Below, piece by piece: positions 43,112 to 51,802 of a stretch of 64,000 nt of DNA. Made by a program: the position numbers and the translations under genes. Source of the stretch: CAVSWT01 sp963775245. GTDB taxonomy: Bacteria > Bacteroidota > Ignavibacteria > Ignavibacteriales > Ignavibacteriaceae. A model generated the notes under the pieces. The model had not been told where the DNA came from, made no database searches, and was given only the letters and a program-made list of their open reading frames with translations. The stretch covers positions 124,001 to 188,000 of the forward strand of contig CAVZID010000016.1 in assembly GCA_963775245.1 (NCBI GenBank). The letters run 5' to 3'. Every line of letters begins with the position of its first letter. Position 1 is the stretch's first letter.

Positions 43112-45340
43112 ATGAATCAGGGTTTCAAGGCAATCCTTGTTCTGTTATTAATACTGCTGTGTCAGCAAATTCAAGTTTACCCACAAAGTAATAGTTGGGA
43201 GAATTTCATTTCCGGAGGTAAAAAGTTTACATGTCTTGCAGAAGATAATAATTATATCTGGGCAGGAACTGATGTTGGTTTAATACGAGTTGATAAAAAA
43301 AATAATGATGTTTTTATTTACGATAAGACTAATGGCTTACCTTCAGATAATATTACTGCAATTGCAATTGACAGCGTTGGAAATAAATGGATTGGAATTA
43401 GTGATTATGGGTTAAATGAATTTGATGGAGTCAATTGGAAATCATATTCCACAAAGGATTCTACTTTACCTTCAAATAATATCTCTTGTTTATACTTTGA
43501 CAGAAAAGGAAATTTATGGATAGGTGCAAGCATTGAAGGATTTGGTGCTTTGATAAAATTTAATAAGGATAGTTTATTTGTTTATGATTCAAACAATTCG
43601 GCTTTGCCCAATAAAAGAATAGCAGATATTTGTGAAGATGACAGCAGCTTATGGATATCGACTCGAGGCGGCTTAGTTAAATTCGACGGCAAAAATTGGC
43701 AGTTGTTTAATACTTCAAATAGTGATTTGCAAACAGTAATTATAAATGATGTTGAAATAGATAATCAAAACAATAAATGGTTAGCAACCGGTAAAGGATT
43801 AGTTAAATTTGATGATTCAACTTTTACAAGCTATTATGAAAACACACCGCTTTATCAAAAAGAAGTAAAGAAAATTTCTATAGATAAAAACGGAAACATT
43901 TGGTCAGGGATTTTTGACGGCTTAGTTAAATTTGATTTGAATAATTGGACTACATATACAACTGATAATTCAGGGCTCCCGGCAAATGAAGTTGATTTAA
44001 TAATAACGGATAATGACAACAATAAATGGCTGGGTACATTCGATTGGAACAACAATGGCAGGTTAGCAAAATTTGATGAACAGAATTGGACAACATTTAA
44101 AACCTGGAAAGGAGATTTAAATTCAAACTTTGTAAATTTTATTAAAGAAGACAGTAAAGGAAGAATTTGGATCGGCACCGAAGAAGGTTTATCCTATGTT
44201 AAAGATAATACCTGGAAAGTTTATACTTCAAACGATGCAATAAGCTCGCCTGATTTATTCAGGTTCACATCTTTTGCTGAAGACAGCACTGGCAATCTAT
44301 GGTTTTCTGTTTTAGGAGATGAACCTATCGAAGGGAATGCCCCTGCACCTTCAGGGTTAATAAAATATAATGGCGTAAGTTGGACTGAATATAGAACAAG
44401 CAGCACAGGGCTTTCTTCATTTCTAATTAATAAAATTGATTTTTCGGAAACAGATAATTCTTTGTGGCTGGCGACAACAATAGGGCCTGTAAAGTTCGAT
44501 GGTAATACATGGGCTGCTTTAGATACAGTTACAAGTATTATTCCCGATAAAGATATAACATCACTAAAAGTAAATGGAAACATAAAATGGTTTGGAACAC
44601 AGTTTGGATTAATAAAATACGATGGAACTAATTGGCAGCTCTTCGATACTTCAAATTCGGATTTGCCTGATAATTCTATTTATAACATTACAATAGACAA
44701 ACAAAATAATTTGTGGGTTTCAACTTTTAAAGGACTGGCAAAGTTGAGTAATGATTCATGGACAATATTTGATAAAGCAAACTCGGGCTTGCCGACAAAT
44801 AATATCATCAATGTAACCTTTGATAAAAACAATATAGCCTGGATTGCTACCATTGATGCCGGTGTAATGGAATATGACGGCAAAAATTGGAATAATTTTA
44901 ATTCACAAAACACTCCGATTATAAATAATTATATCTCAGATATTGCAATAGACAGAAGTGAAAATGTATGGATTGGAGGAAGTGATTGGGGCATATCAGT
45001 TGTAAACGAAAACGAAATTGTGGCAGTTGAAGATGAAAATAATCAAACTCTGCCAGTAAGATTTTTACTTGAGCAGAATTATCCTAATCCATTTAATCCA
45101 ACAACAAAAATAAAATACTCAATCCCAGCCCCTCCAAACCTCCCCAAAGGGGAGGCTTTAATACAACTAAAAGTATATGATATCCTAGGTAGAGAAGTAA
45201 CAACATTAGTAAATGAAACGCAGCAACCGGGAAATTATGAGGTAACATTTGATGGGAGTAATCTTGCTAGCGGAGTTTATCTATATCAACTTCGCGTTAA
45301 TAATCTCGTTTCGACCAAGAAATTAGTGCTTTTAAAATAG
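43112..45340 (+). CDS. secreted two-component-type propeller protein with T9SS sorting domain
   Basis: 742 residues. The signal peptide is FKAILVLLLILLCQQIQVYPQ. About 14 blades follow of the type ITAIAIDSVGNKWIGISDYG and VKKISIDKNGNIWSGIFDG, i.e. two seven-bladed regulator-type propellers. There is no kinase or membrane domain. The sorting domain starts at LLEQNYPNPFNPTTKIKYSI and ends SGVYLYQLRVNN ... KKLVLLK. A palindromic repeat has inserted PPNLPKGEA between the first two strands of this domain. GGAGG precedes the start. Confidence 0.85.
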   Translation: MNQGFKAILVLLLILLCQQIQVYPQSNSWENFISGGKKFTCLAEDNNYIWAGTDVGLIRVDKKNNDVFIYDKTNGLPSDNITAIAIDSVGNKWIGISDYGLNEFDGVNWKSYSTKDSTLPSNNISCLYFDRKGNLWIGASIEGFGALIKFNKDSLFVYDSNNSALPNKRIADICEDDSSLWISTRGGLVKFDGKNWQLFNTSNSDLQTVIINDVEIDNQNNKWLATGKGLVKFDDSTFTSYYENTPLYQKEVKKISIDKNGNIWSGIFDGLVKFDLNNWTTYTTDNSGLPANEVDLIITDNDNNKWLGTFDWNNNGRLAKFDEQNWTTFKTWKGDLNSNFVNFIKEDSKGRIWIGTEEGLSYVKDNTWKVYTSNDAISSPDLFRFTSFAEDSTGNLWFSVLGDEPIEGNAPAPSGLIKYNGVSWTEYRTSSTGLSSFLINKIDFSETDNSLWLATTIGPVKFDGNTWAALDTVTSIIPDKDITSLKVNGNIKWFGTQFGLIKYDGTNWQLFDTSNSDLPDNSIYNITIDKQNNLWVSTFKGLAKLSNDSWTIFDKANSGLPTNNIINVTFDKNNIAWIATIDAGVMEYDGKNWNNFNSQNTPIINNYISDIAIDRSENVWIGGSDWGISVVNENEIVAVEDENNQTLPVRFLLEQNYPNPFNPTTKIKYSIPAPPNLPKGEALIQLKVYDILGREVTTLVNETQQPGNYEVTFDGSNLASGVYLYQLRVNNLVSTKKLVLLK
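45139..45155. repeat. palindromic repeat inside a T9SS sorting domain
   Basis: CCTCCCC-AAA-GGGGAGG, a seven-base perfect stem with three-base loop, lies in frame within the 43112 gene and encodes part of NLPKGEA. The sorting domains at 22100, 22630 and 26040 lack this insert. Confidence 0.75.
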
Positions 45341-45363
45341 GAGAATTAGAATTTATAAAACAT

Positions 45364-45388
45364 GAGGCTCATCTTGAAGGTGAACTTC
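45364..45388 (+). terminator. ATGAGGCTC-type hairpin, copy A
   Basis: GAGGCTCATCTT and AAGGTGAACTTC can pair with two G-U pairs and one mismatch; CATTTTCTT follows. It lies 24 bases after the T9SS propeller gene. Copies B-D of the same ACATGAGGCTC start are at 49584, 49968 and 50377. Confidence 0.6.
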
Positions 45389-45520
45389 ATTTTCTTATGC
45401 GGCAAGATTACATTTCAAAACTAACTATTGCTAATTGAATTAGTTAAAGCTATTTTCTACCCAATAAAAAAAACCCCCATTTACAAAGCAGCTCTATTTT
45501 AAAAAGAAATATTGTTTCCT

Positions 45521-48500
45521 ATGATTGATGAAATAATATCGCTTCAAAATCAGATCTTAAAATTCGTTGATGAAAAATTTATCCCTCAACTTTTCATCAA
45601 GCTATCAACTCAAAAAGAAATTATATATCAAGTTGATTCAATTTTCGATAAGTATTTATTACTATCCAACGAAAATAAAGATGAAAAATATCTTGTTGAA
45701 CTAAGCAAAGAATTTCATTCAAATATTTTTTCTTTGCTTGAAAACTATTTCTCAAACATTTCTACAAATTCTTTTGATGAAGACTTTAAACCATTCAACG
45801 ACGAGTATAATAAATATATTTCTTCAATAGCACCTATCTACAAAAAAACGCAAGACGATGAAAGATTTATCCCTTTAAAAGATGACTCTGCCCGCATAAA
45901 ATATTTGAAGAAGACAAAAAATATTTTATATAATGTTTCTCAATTTCCAATCGCCTCGACAAATGTTTTTAGAAAAATATTTAAGAAACCAATTAAGCCC
46001 AAAAAGAAATGGCCGCAGAACATACCACTAAAAAATCTATGTGAATATTTCGGCAAAGAAAAACTTTCAATTTCGTTATTGGATGAAATTGAAAAAGTTT
46101 ATACTGTCCTCAGCTCAACTTCATTGAATCTTTTTAATATTTGCCAGGAAGTAAGTGAAAAGATTTCTTCTTCAAACACTGAAGAGAATATATCTGACGG
46201 GGATGAATCCGGCAAAAATAACTTTGAATACAAAAATAAAATTAAAGAATGTCATAGCGCGATTGATAATGTTGAAATATCAATTAAACAATCATCAACG
46301 GGATTAATTCAAAAAATAATTATTCAACTTGATGAAGCATTTCAAAAAGCTGGAACAATTGAACTTTTAAAAAATAATTACAATCAAAACAAAATAAAAA
46401 AACTTCATGGAGAAGTTGATAATAAATATAAACGGATTGTTACCGGATGGCATAATAATCTTTTCGTTTTGTTTGATGACTGGCGGCTTTATGAAGAAAT
46501 AACAATTGTAAAGAACACAACATTTAATGAATATTTAAATTTGACTCAATTATGTCAAGATAAAATTGTCAACTCAGTTATTCCTAATTTCGATTTAATT
46601 AAGGAGCATCTTGAGAAATCAAGGAACTTAGTATCTGATTTCGAAGGAAAAGAAACGGAGCTGCAAAAATTACTATTAGATGCTAAGGAAAAAAATTCCG
46701 AAATGCTCACAAATAAAATTGTTCCTCAAACAATTGAAAATATATTAGATCAAAACATTCCAACCTTAATTGATGAGTTTGATGTTAAGCTTAATAACAT
46801 TATCCAAACAGTATCGAAAAAACGTGCTATTGTAAAAACAGAGGCTTATGACCAAAAATTAAAGGCATCTGAAATTGATTACATCTCACCTCATGAGATA
46901 ATTACTTCTGAAGCTCTACTGAGCGTAAAAAAATCAACTCAAAATATTAAAAAAGAAATTCTCGACAATATAGATAAAATTCAAAAAAGCATCCTAAGCC
47001 TTGACCAGATTGCTGATTTTAATTTAGAATCTGCAATTGCAATTATTTCTGAAAAAGGGAAAAATGTAAGTGATTCTAAAAATCTTGCTCTTGAAGGCCT
47101 GGATAGAGCTTTAAATAAAACCGATGAAACAAGAAAATCAATTCAAAGCCTGGTAGAAAATATAAATGTTAAGCTTAGAAAAGCTGATGATGATTTTAAT
47201 GAAGAAATTTTAGAGCTGACAAATACTGAAAAAGTATTTCAGATTAAGCTGCGAATTGCCAAAGCAAAAGCAGTTGAAAAAACTAAGCGTTACAAAGCTG
47301 AAGCAGTAACGTATGTTAAAAATTTCATTCCGGTTGCAGCTTCAAAAACTAAAGAAACGTATCTTCATTCAACAGAATTATATGAAAACATAAAAAAAAG
47401 ATTAGGCATTGTTTCCCCTGTAAAATCTATCTCTTCAGAAGTTTCAGATTTTCTAGCGGAAACACAAAATTCAATTGCAAAACTTCCATTCGTTTATCAA
47501 AGATTATTTAAGATTGAGCCATTATCGGAAGACCGGTTTTTTGAGGGTAGAAATATCGAATTTACAAAATTAGACACTGCTTACTCAAACTGGTTAAAGG
47601 GTTATTTTGCTCCGACTGTAATTGTAGGTGAAAAAGGCAGCGGTGCAACGTCTATTATAAATATGTTTTTAAAAACCAAAGAAAATAATTTTGAAGTTTA
47701 TAGGACAGCATCAAAAAATATTTTATTTGAGGAAAGTGATTTTATAAATTTTTTCAAAACACTTTTAAAAAACGAACACATTAAAGACCTTGAAGAGCTG
47801 GCTTCATTGCTGAATAATTTACCCTCAAAAAAAATTATAATTATCGAAAACATTCAGCACTTATTTTTACGAAAAGTAAACGGCTTTGTTTGTTTAAAGA
47901 TGCTATTTGAATTAATATCAAAAACAAGCCGCCAAATATTTTGGATAACAACATCGACATTATATGCCTGGGAATATCTTGACAAAACAATAAATGTTAA
48001 TGATCACTTTGGGTATGTAATAACAATTAGGGATTTGGATTACGAGGAAATAATAGAAATAATTTCGAAGAGGCACAGAGTAAGCGGATACAATATTTAT
48101 TTTGAGCCTTCTCCAAAAGATTTATCGGACAAGAATTATAAAAAGCTGCCGGAAGATGCTAAACAAGATTTTCTAAGAAAAGAATATTTTAAAAACTTAA
48201 TCAAATTTGCAAAGAGCAACATTAGTTTAGCTTTACTTTTTTGGCTGCGCTCAACTCAAAATGTTACTACGGATACTATAACAATTAAGTCTTTAAGCGA
48301 TATCGATTTTTCATTTTTAGCTTCATTATCTGCTGAAAAAATTTTTTCGTTAAATATAATGTTATTACACGACGGCATAAATGAAAATATTCATTCATTA
48401 ATTTTTAATCAGCCGCAAAAGCAAAGCAGGCTTCTTCTTTATCTTCTCCTGGACGATGGTGTGATAATTAAGGACGGAGAAAATTATTTAATTAACCCTT

Positions 48501-48553
48501 TGTTATACAGACAAACAGTTAGCATGCTTCAAGCAAAAAATATAATTCATTAA
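45521..48553 (+). CDS. coiled-coil P-loop ATPase of unknown function
   Basis: 1,010 residues from ATG 45521; TTG 45512 is in frame but less likely. The first 640 residues are helical with coiled coils (KNLALEGLDRALNKTDETRK; IKLRIAKAKAVEKTKRYKAE). From RLFKIEPLSEDRFFEGRNIE comes a STAND/AAA-like ATPase: Walker A VGEKGSGATS (base 47627) and Walker B KKIIIIENIQHLF (about 47833), followed by IFWITTSTLYAWEYLD as sensor region and a winged-helix-like end (LLYLLLDDGVIIKDGENYLI). No signal peptide. Its stop overlaps the MscS start as TAATG, so the two are translationally coupled. Confidence 0.75.
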   Translation: MIDEIISLQNQILKFVDEKFIPQLFIKLSTQKEIIYQVDSIFDKYLLLSNENKDEKYLVELSKEFHSNIFSLLENYFSNISTNSFDEDFKPFNDEYNKYISSIAPIYKKTQDDERFIPLKDDSARIKYLKKTKNILYNVSQFPIASTNVFRKIFKKPIKPKKKWPQNIPLKNLCEYFGKEKLSISLLDEIEKVYTVLSSTSLNLFNICQEVSEKISSSNTEENISDGDESGKNNFEYKNKIKECHSAIDNVEISIKQSSTGLIQKIIIQLDEAFQKAGTIELLKNNYNQNKIKKLHGEVDNKYKRIVTGWHNNLFVLFDDWRLYEEITIVKNTTFNEYLNLTQLCQDKIVNSVIPNFDLIKEHLEKSRNLVSDFEGKETELQKLLLDAKEKNSEMLTNKIVPQTIENILDQNIPTLIDEFDVKLNNIIQTVSKKRAIVKTEAYDQKLKASEIDYISPHEIITSEALLSVKKSTQNIKKEILDNIDKIQKSILSLDQIADFNLESAIAIISEKGKNVSDSKNLALEGLDRALNKTDETRKSIQSLVENINVKLRKADDDFNEEILELTNTEKVFQIKLRIAKAKAVEKTKRYKAEAVTYVKNFIPVAASKTKETYLHSTELYENIKKRLGIVSPVKSISSEVSDFLAETQNSIAKLPFVYQRLFKIEPLSEDRFFEGRNIEFTKLDTAYSNWLKGYFAPTVIVGEKGSGATSIINMFLKTKENNFEVYRTASKNILFEESDFINFFKTLLKNEHIKDLEELASLLNNLPSKKIIIIENIQHLFLRKVNGFVCLKMLFELISKTSRQIFWITTSTLYAWEYLDKTINVNDHFGYVITIRDLDYEEIIEIISKRHRVSGYNIYFEPSPKDLSDKNYKKLPEDAKQDFLRKEYFKNLIKFAKSNISLALLFWLRSTQNVTTDTITIKSLSDIDFSFLASLSAEKIFSLNIMLLHDGINENIHSLIFNQPQKQSRLLLYLLLDDGVIIKDGENYLINPLLYRQTVSMLQAKNIIH

Positions 48554-49557
48554 TGATTATGAAATTATTAAAAACTCTTATTCTAATTTTATTTTTTTCA
48601 TTCTTAGCCGCATCCAACTTTACTGCAGCGCAAACTAAAGCTAATGATTCTTCTAAGAATAAAGCTTCACAAAAAATAGAATCAAAACTTGACACTTTAA
48701 ATAAAAAAATAGAAAGCGTTAAAGCTGAAACTAAAAAAACTCAAAAAACAGTAGAAGATAATAAATTAACTCCGCCTTCAATTCAAGATATCATTTCTTT
48801 CTCAAATATTTTTTGGGCATTAATATTTTTTATAGTTGGAATGTACATAATCCGTTTCGTTTCAAAAACGCTTGAGTTAATTGCAGAAAGAAGCGCACAT
48901 TACCGGATTACTATAAAAGGTGTTATCCCGGTAATAAGAATATTAGGCTGGTCGTTTGTTTTTTATGTAATCATTGCCGGAATTTTTAAGCCTCCTGCTC
49001 AAACATTACTTGCAGTTTTAGCTTCGCTTGGAATTGCAATCGGATTTGCTGCCCAGGATATTTTTAAAAATATTTTTGGCGGCATTATGATACTTTTTGA
49101 TCGCCCATTCCAGGTAGGAGATAAAATCGAAGTTGGAGAACATTACGGCGAAGTGCTTAAAATCGGTTTGCGTTCAACCAGAATTGTAACTGCAGATGAT
49201 TCGTTAGTTTCTATCCCCAACAGCAATATTATGAATCAATCTGTTTCGAATTCAAATGCAGGGCAGCCAAATTGCCAGGTTGTTGCTGAAATTTATCTTC
49301 CCATCACAATTGATACAGAAAAAGTTAGGCAGATAGCAATTGAGACAGCACAGACATCAAAATATGTTTATTTAAATAAAGCAATTACTGTTTTATTTTT
49401 TAATGAGGTTAAGGAACGAAGATCGTATTTGAAAATGAGGCTCAAAGCCTACGTGATGGATATAAGATATGAATTTGCTTTTAAAAGCGATATGACTGAA
49501 ATAGTAATTAGAGAATTGCTAAGTAATGGAATAGTTAGTAAAGATGATTTATTTTAA
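48553..49557 (+). CDS. MscS-family mechanosensitive ion channel
   Basis: 334 residues. Start ATG 48553 (TAATG overlap) or ATG 48559. A signal peptide (LLKTLILILFFSFLAASNFTAAQ) and a coiled stretch precede three membrane helices. The pore-lining helix is LLAVLASLGIAIGFAAQDIFKNIFGGIMILF, and DRPFQVGDKIEVGEHYGEV, ITADD-SLVSIPNSNIMNQSV form the beta domain, all standard MscS. It should open under membrane tension. Fusion-like coupling to a large cytoplasmic ATPase suggests regulated gating. Confidence 0.9.
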   Translation: MIMKLLKTLILILFFSFLAASNFTAAQTKANDSSKNKASQKIESKLDTLNKKIESVKAETKKTQKTVEDNKLTPPSIQDIISFSNIFWALIFFIVGMYIIRFVSKTLELIAERSAHYRITIKGVIPVIRILGWSFVFYVIIAGIFKPPAQTLLAVLASLGIAIGFAAQDIFKNIFGGIMILFDRPFQVGDKIEVGEHYGEVLKIGLRSTRIVTADDSLVSIPNSNIMNQSVSNSNAGQPNCQVVAEIYLPITIDTEKVRQIAIETAQTSKYVYLNKAITVLFFNEVKERRSYLKMRLKAYVMDIRYEFAFKSDMTEIVIRELLSNGIVSKDDLF

Positions 49558-49905
49558 AATTAATCGAAAAATTTTAATTGAAACATGAGGCTCATTCAAG
49601 GAAAACTTAATTATCGAATAAATAAATTTAAAATTATATATTGATAGGGAATCAAATGTAGTGACAAATCTGAAAATCCGCACCTTAAAAGAAATTCGTG
49701 AAGAATTTATACTGACAGAAAATTTTTCAGATATTAAGTTAACAAAAAAGAAAAATCTGTTTGAAGGAATAGAGTGACTGAGTTATTTTTTTTTATATGT
49801 AATGATAGAATTTCAAATATAAAGTATAATTTTATGGCATAGCCATTCCTATGGAAGGATTTATTTTAAAGTGCATGTTTCTTCTTGCCTACCGGCAGGC
49901 AGGTT

Positions 49906-49934
49906 GGTTCTTTTCTTACGCTAAGAAAAGAACC
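49906..49934. repeat. perfect 13-base inverted repeat
   Basis: GGTTCTTTTCTTA-CGC-TAAGAAAAGAACC. The form is that of dispersed intergenic repeats of Bacteroidota (recalled). Directly preceded by another small palindrome (CCTACCGGCAGGCAGG). Confidence 0.75.
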
Positions 49935-49967
49935 CTTGAAAATAAAATAAATATTTAAGGATAACAT

Positions 49968-49993
49968 GAGGCTCCCCTTCCAAGGGGAATCTC
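49968..49993. terminator. ATGAGGCTC-type hairpin, copy C
   Basis: GAGGCTCCCCTT pairs with AAGGGGAATCTC (one G/AA bulge), followed by ATTTTTTT. The strongest member of the family; it faces the end of the minus-strand nucleotidyltransferase gene. Confidence 0.7.
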
Positions 49994-50029
49994 ATTTTTT
50001 TAAACAGACAAATTTAAATAAGTGGTTTC

Positions 50030-50353
50030 TTAAGCTGCAATTAAAATCCCTTGTTCTTTAACTAAAGCAATTATTGGTGAGTAATCATCTTTTTCAAAAC
50101 GGCTGCTGTTAATAAGTATTGGTTCAATTCTATTTTCGGTTCTTATCTTAGAAAACCACACTTTAACAAGTACACTTTCTTCGTCTTTATCTTCAAATTG
50201 CGGCGATACCAAAAGTAAGTCTATATCACTTTCTGAATTTGCTTGATTTCTTGTGTGACTTCCATATAGATATGCCGCCGTTATTTCTATACCCTTATTT
50301 TTTAATTCGCTGATATAACTTTTTGTTATTTCAATAATTCTTTTTTCAACCAT
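50030..50353 (-). CDS. MNT-type minimal nucleotidyltransferase domain protein
   Basis: 107 residues. AAYLYGSHTRNQANSESDID is the GS-x-R-x(6-7)-SD-x-D catalytic motif of DNA polymerase-beta-like minimal nucleotidyltransferases, with a third acidic residue in ENRIEPILIN. Such proteins usually pair with a HEPN toxin as antitoxin (MntA type), but no HEPN gene is adjacent; terminator-like repeats flank it on both sides. It may be an orphan or act with a distant partner. Confidence 0.85.
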   Translation of the reverse strand: MVEKRIIEITKSYISELKNKGIEITAAYLYGSHTRNQANSESDIDLLLVSPQFEDKDEESVLVKVWFSKIRTENRIEPILINSSRFEKDDYSPIIALVKEQGILIAA

Positions 50354-50376
50354 TGTAATAATTCCTCTAAGAATAT

Positions 50377-50401
50377 GAGGGCTCCCTATAAGGAGAATCT
50401 C
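50377..50401. terminator. ATGAGGCTC-type hairpin, copy D
   Basis: GAGGGCTCC...GGAGAATCTC pairs over most of its length, with ATTTTCATTT after it. It lies upstream of the nucleotidyltransferase start and just after the AsmA gene end, so it fits as the AsmA terminator. Confidence 0.6.
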
Positions 50402-50419
50402 ATTTTCATTTCAATAAAG

Positions 50420-51802
50420 TTAAAACTTCTTCTTAAATAAATCTTTCAATTTATCTTTTACTTTTTCTTCTACTTTTTTCTTTACCGTATCAACCTTTGT
50501 TTGAACTTCTTTTTTTACTTCTTCTTTTTTCTGTTCAATCTGCTTGTTCACTTCTTTCTTAACTTCCTCAGTAACTTGCTTCTTTGTATCTTCAACAATA
50601 TTGCCTGCAGATGTTGTAACGGTTGGCGAATCTACTGTTCCCTTAATATTTGCATTAACTTCAACACTGTTTGCAGTAATTAAATTAACATCTTTTTTGA
50701 GCAGACTGCTAATTGCTTTGTTACCTTGGTTTTTTAATTTCGATGCAGGAACATTTACACTCATTACGTAATCAATTGATTTATCCAAACCGTTTGAGCC
50801 TGACAAAGTTACTTTATTTCCAAGCACAGTATAGCTGAATGGTGAAACATAAAATCGGCCTTTTGTAATTGTGAAAGTTGTATTAACATTATTTAGCGCA
50901 GGATTCTGTAATTCTTTTATATTCAGCTTATCTCCAACAACTTCAAAAGGCTTAAATCCTTTTACCGAGGCATTAGGAATATTTAAAGAACCTTTGCCGT
51001 TAAATGAATCCCATACAGGCATCATTTGATTATCAAGCTTTGTTGTCATTGATAAAGAAGAATTAAATTTGCCTTCAACATATTTTGCCATTGGAGCAAT
51101 TTGTTTTACCGTTACAAAGTTTTCGTAAGCATCTTTGATTCCAAGATTCTTGATATTCAAGTTGAATAAGATATCCGGTGTCCCGCCTTCAGCCATTGCA
51201 TAATAACCATCGGCAATAATAGTTCCTCCTAAAGTATTCATGCTTACATTTTTCATTGATAATTTTTGATTGGCAATAACCATCGTTCCTTTAACATCTG
51301 TCAAATTCAAATTATCATAAATTATCTTTTTGAAATTTGCACTCATCGTAAAATCAATTTTATCAGGTATAGCTACTGCCTGTAATTTACTTGTGTCCTG
51401 TGTGCCTGATTTTTTTGTGGTTTCATTTTCATTTGACATGAAAGGATTTAAATCAAAATAATTAGAAGATATATTTAAGTTACCTTTAATTGTGCCGTCA
51501 CTTAAAGCATAAGAAATCATATTTTCAATTTGGCCTGAAGCACTCAAATCATTTTTGCCAATTGTCATTGCGAAATTATTTAGTGTAAATTGTCTAGGAG
51601 TTAAATTGAGAGAAGCTTTGCTGATTTTAACTTCATCTTTTAATTGCTTACCTGCATAAACAAAATTAGTTAGACTCATATTTCCATTTGCAGAAATATT
51701 TTCAAGAGTTTTCTTATCTGCATTTGCCATTGTTCCCTTTGCCTGAAAATCAGCATCAACTATTCCTTCAAGCTTTGAAATCATTTTCAAAATAAATTGC
51801 AT
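50420..51802 (-). CDS. AsmA-family protein, C-terminal part (frameshifted)
   Basis: 460 residues as read; the first ten are out of frame. It continues 51768-52997 after an indel near 51785 (AATGATTTC/AAAATGATT). Content: KLEGIVDADFQAKGTMANAD, then repeating amphipathic strands (KLNIKELQNPALNNVNTTFT; SGSNGLDKSIDYVMSVNVPA), the AsmA_2-type end, and a Lys/Glu-rich coiled tail (EVKKEVNKQIEQKKEEVKKE). AsmA proteins form long beta grooves that move lipid across the periplasm. Confidence 0.75.
   Translation of the reverse strand: MQFILKMISKLEGIVDADFQAKGTMANADKKTLENISANGNMSLTNFVYAGKQLKDEVKISKASLNLTPRQFTLNNFAMTIGKNDLSASGQIENMISYALSDGTIKGNLNISSNYFDLNPFMSNENETTKKSGTQDTSKLQAVAIPDKIDFTMSANFKKIIYDNLNLTDVKGTMVIANQKLSMKNVSMNTLGGTIIADGYYAMAEGGTPDILFNLNIKNLGIKDAYENFVTVKQIAPMAKYVEGKFNSSLSMTTKLDNQMMPVWDSFNGKGSLNIPNASVKGFKPFEVVGDKLNIKELQNPALNNVNTTFTITKGRFYVSPFSYTVLGNKVTLSGSNGLDKSIDYVMSVNVPASKLKNQGNKAISSLLKKDVNLITANSVEVNANIKGTVDSPTVTTSAGNIVEDTKKQVTEEVKKEVNKQIEQKKEEVKKEVQTKVDTVKKKVEEKVKDKLKDLFKKKF

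Larger units (their letters stand above)
49558..50029. other. repeat-rich intergenic region, 470 bp
   Basis: Holds ATGAGGCTC-type copy B (49584-49605, decayed), a 38-codon frame at 49661-49777 of doubtful reality, CCTACCGGCAGGCAGG at 49889-49904, a perfect 13-base hairpin (49906-49934) and copy C (49968-49993). No gene is supported. Confidence 0.6.

Noticed and set aside
49661..49777. GTG-initiated 38-codon frame
   Set aside because: No ribosome site and no recognisable motif; the LFEGIE end faintly recalls antitoxin tails, too weak to report as a gene.
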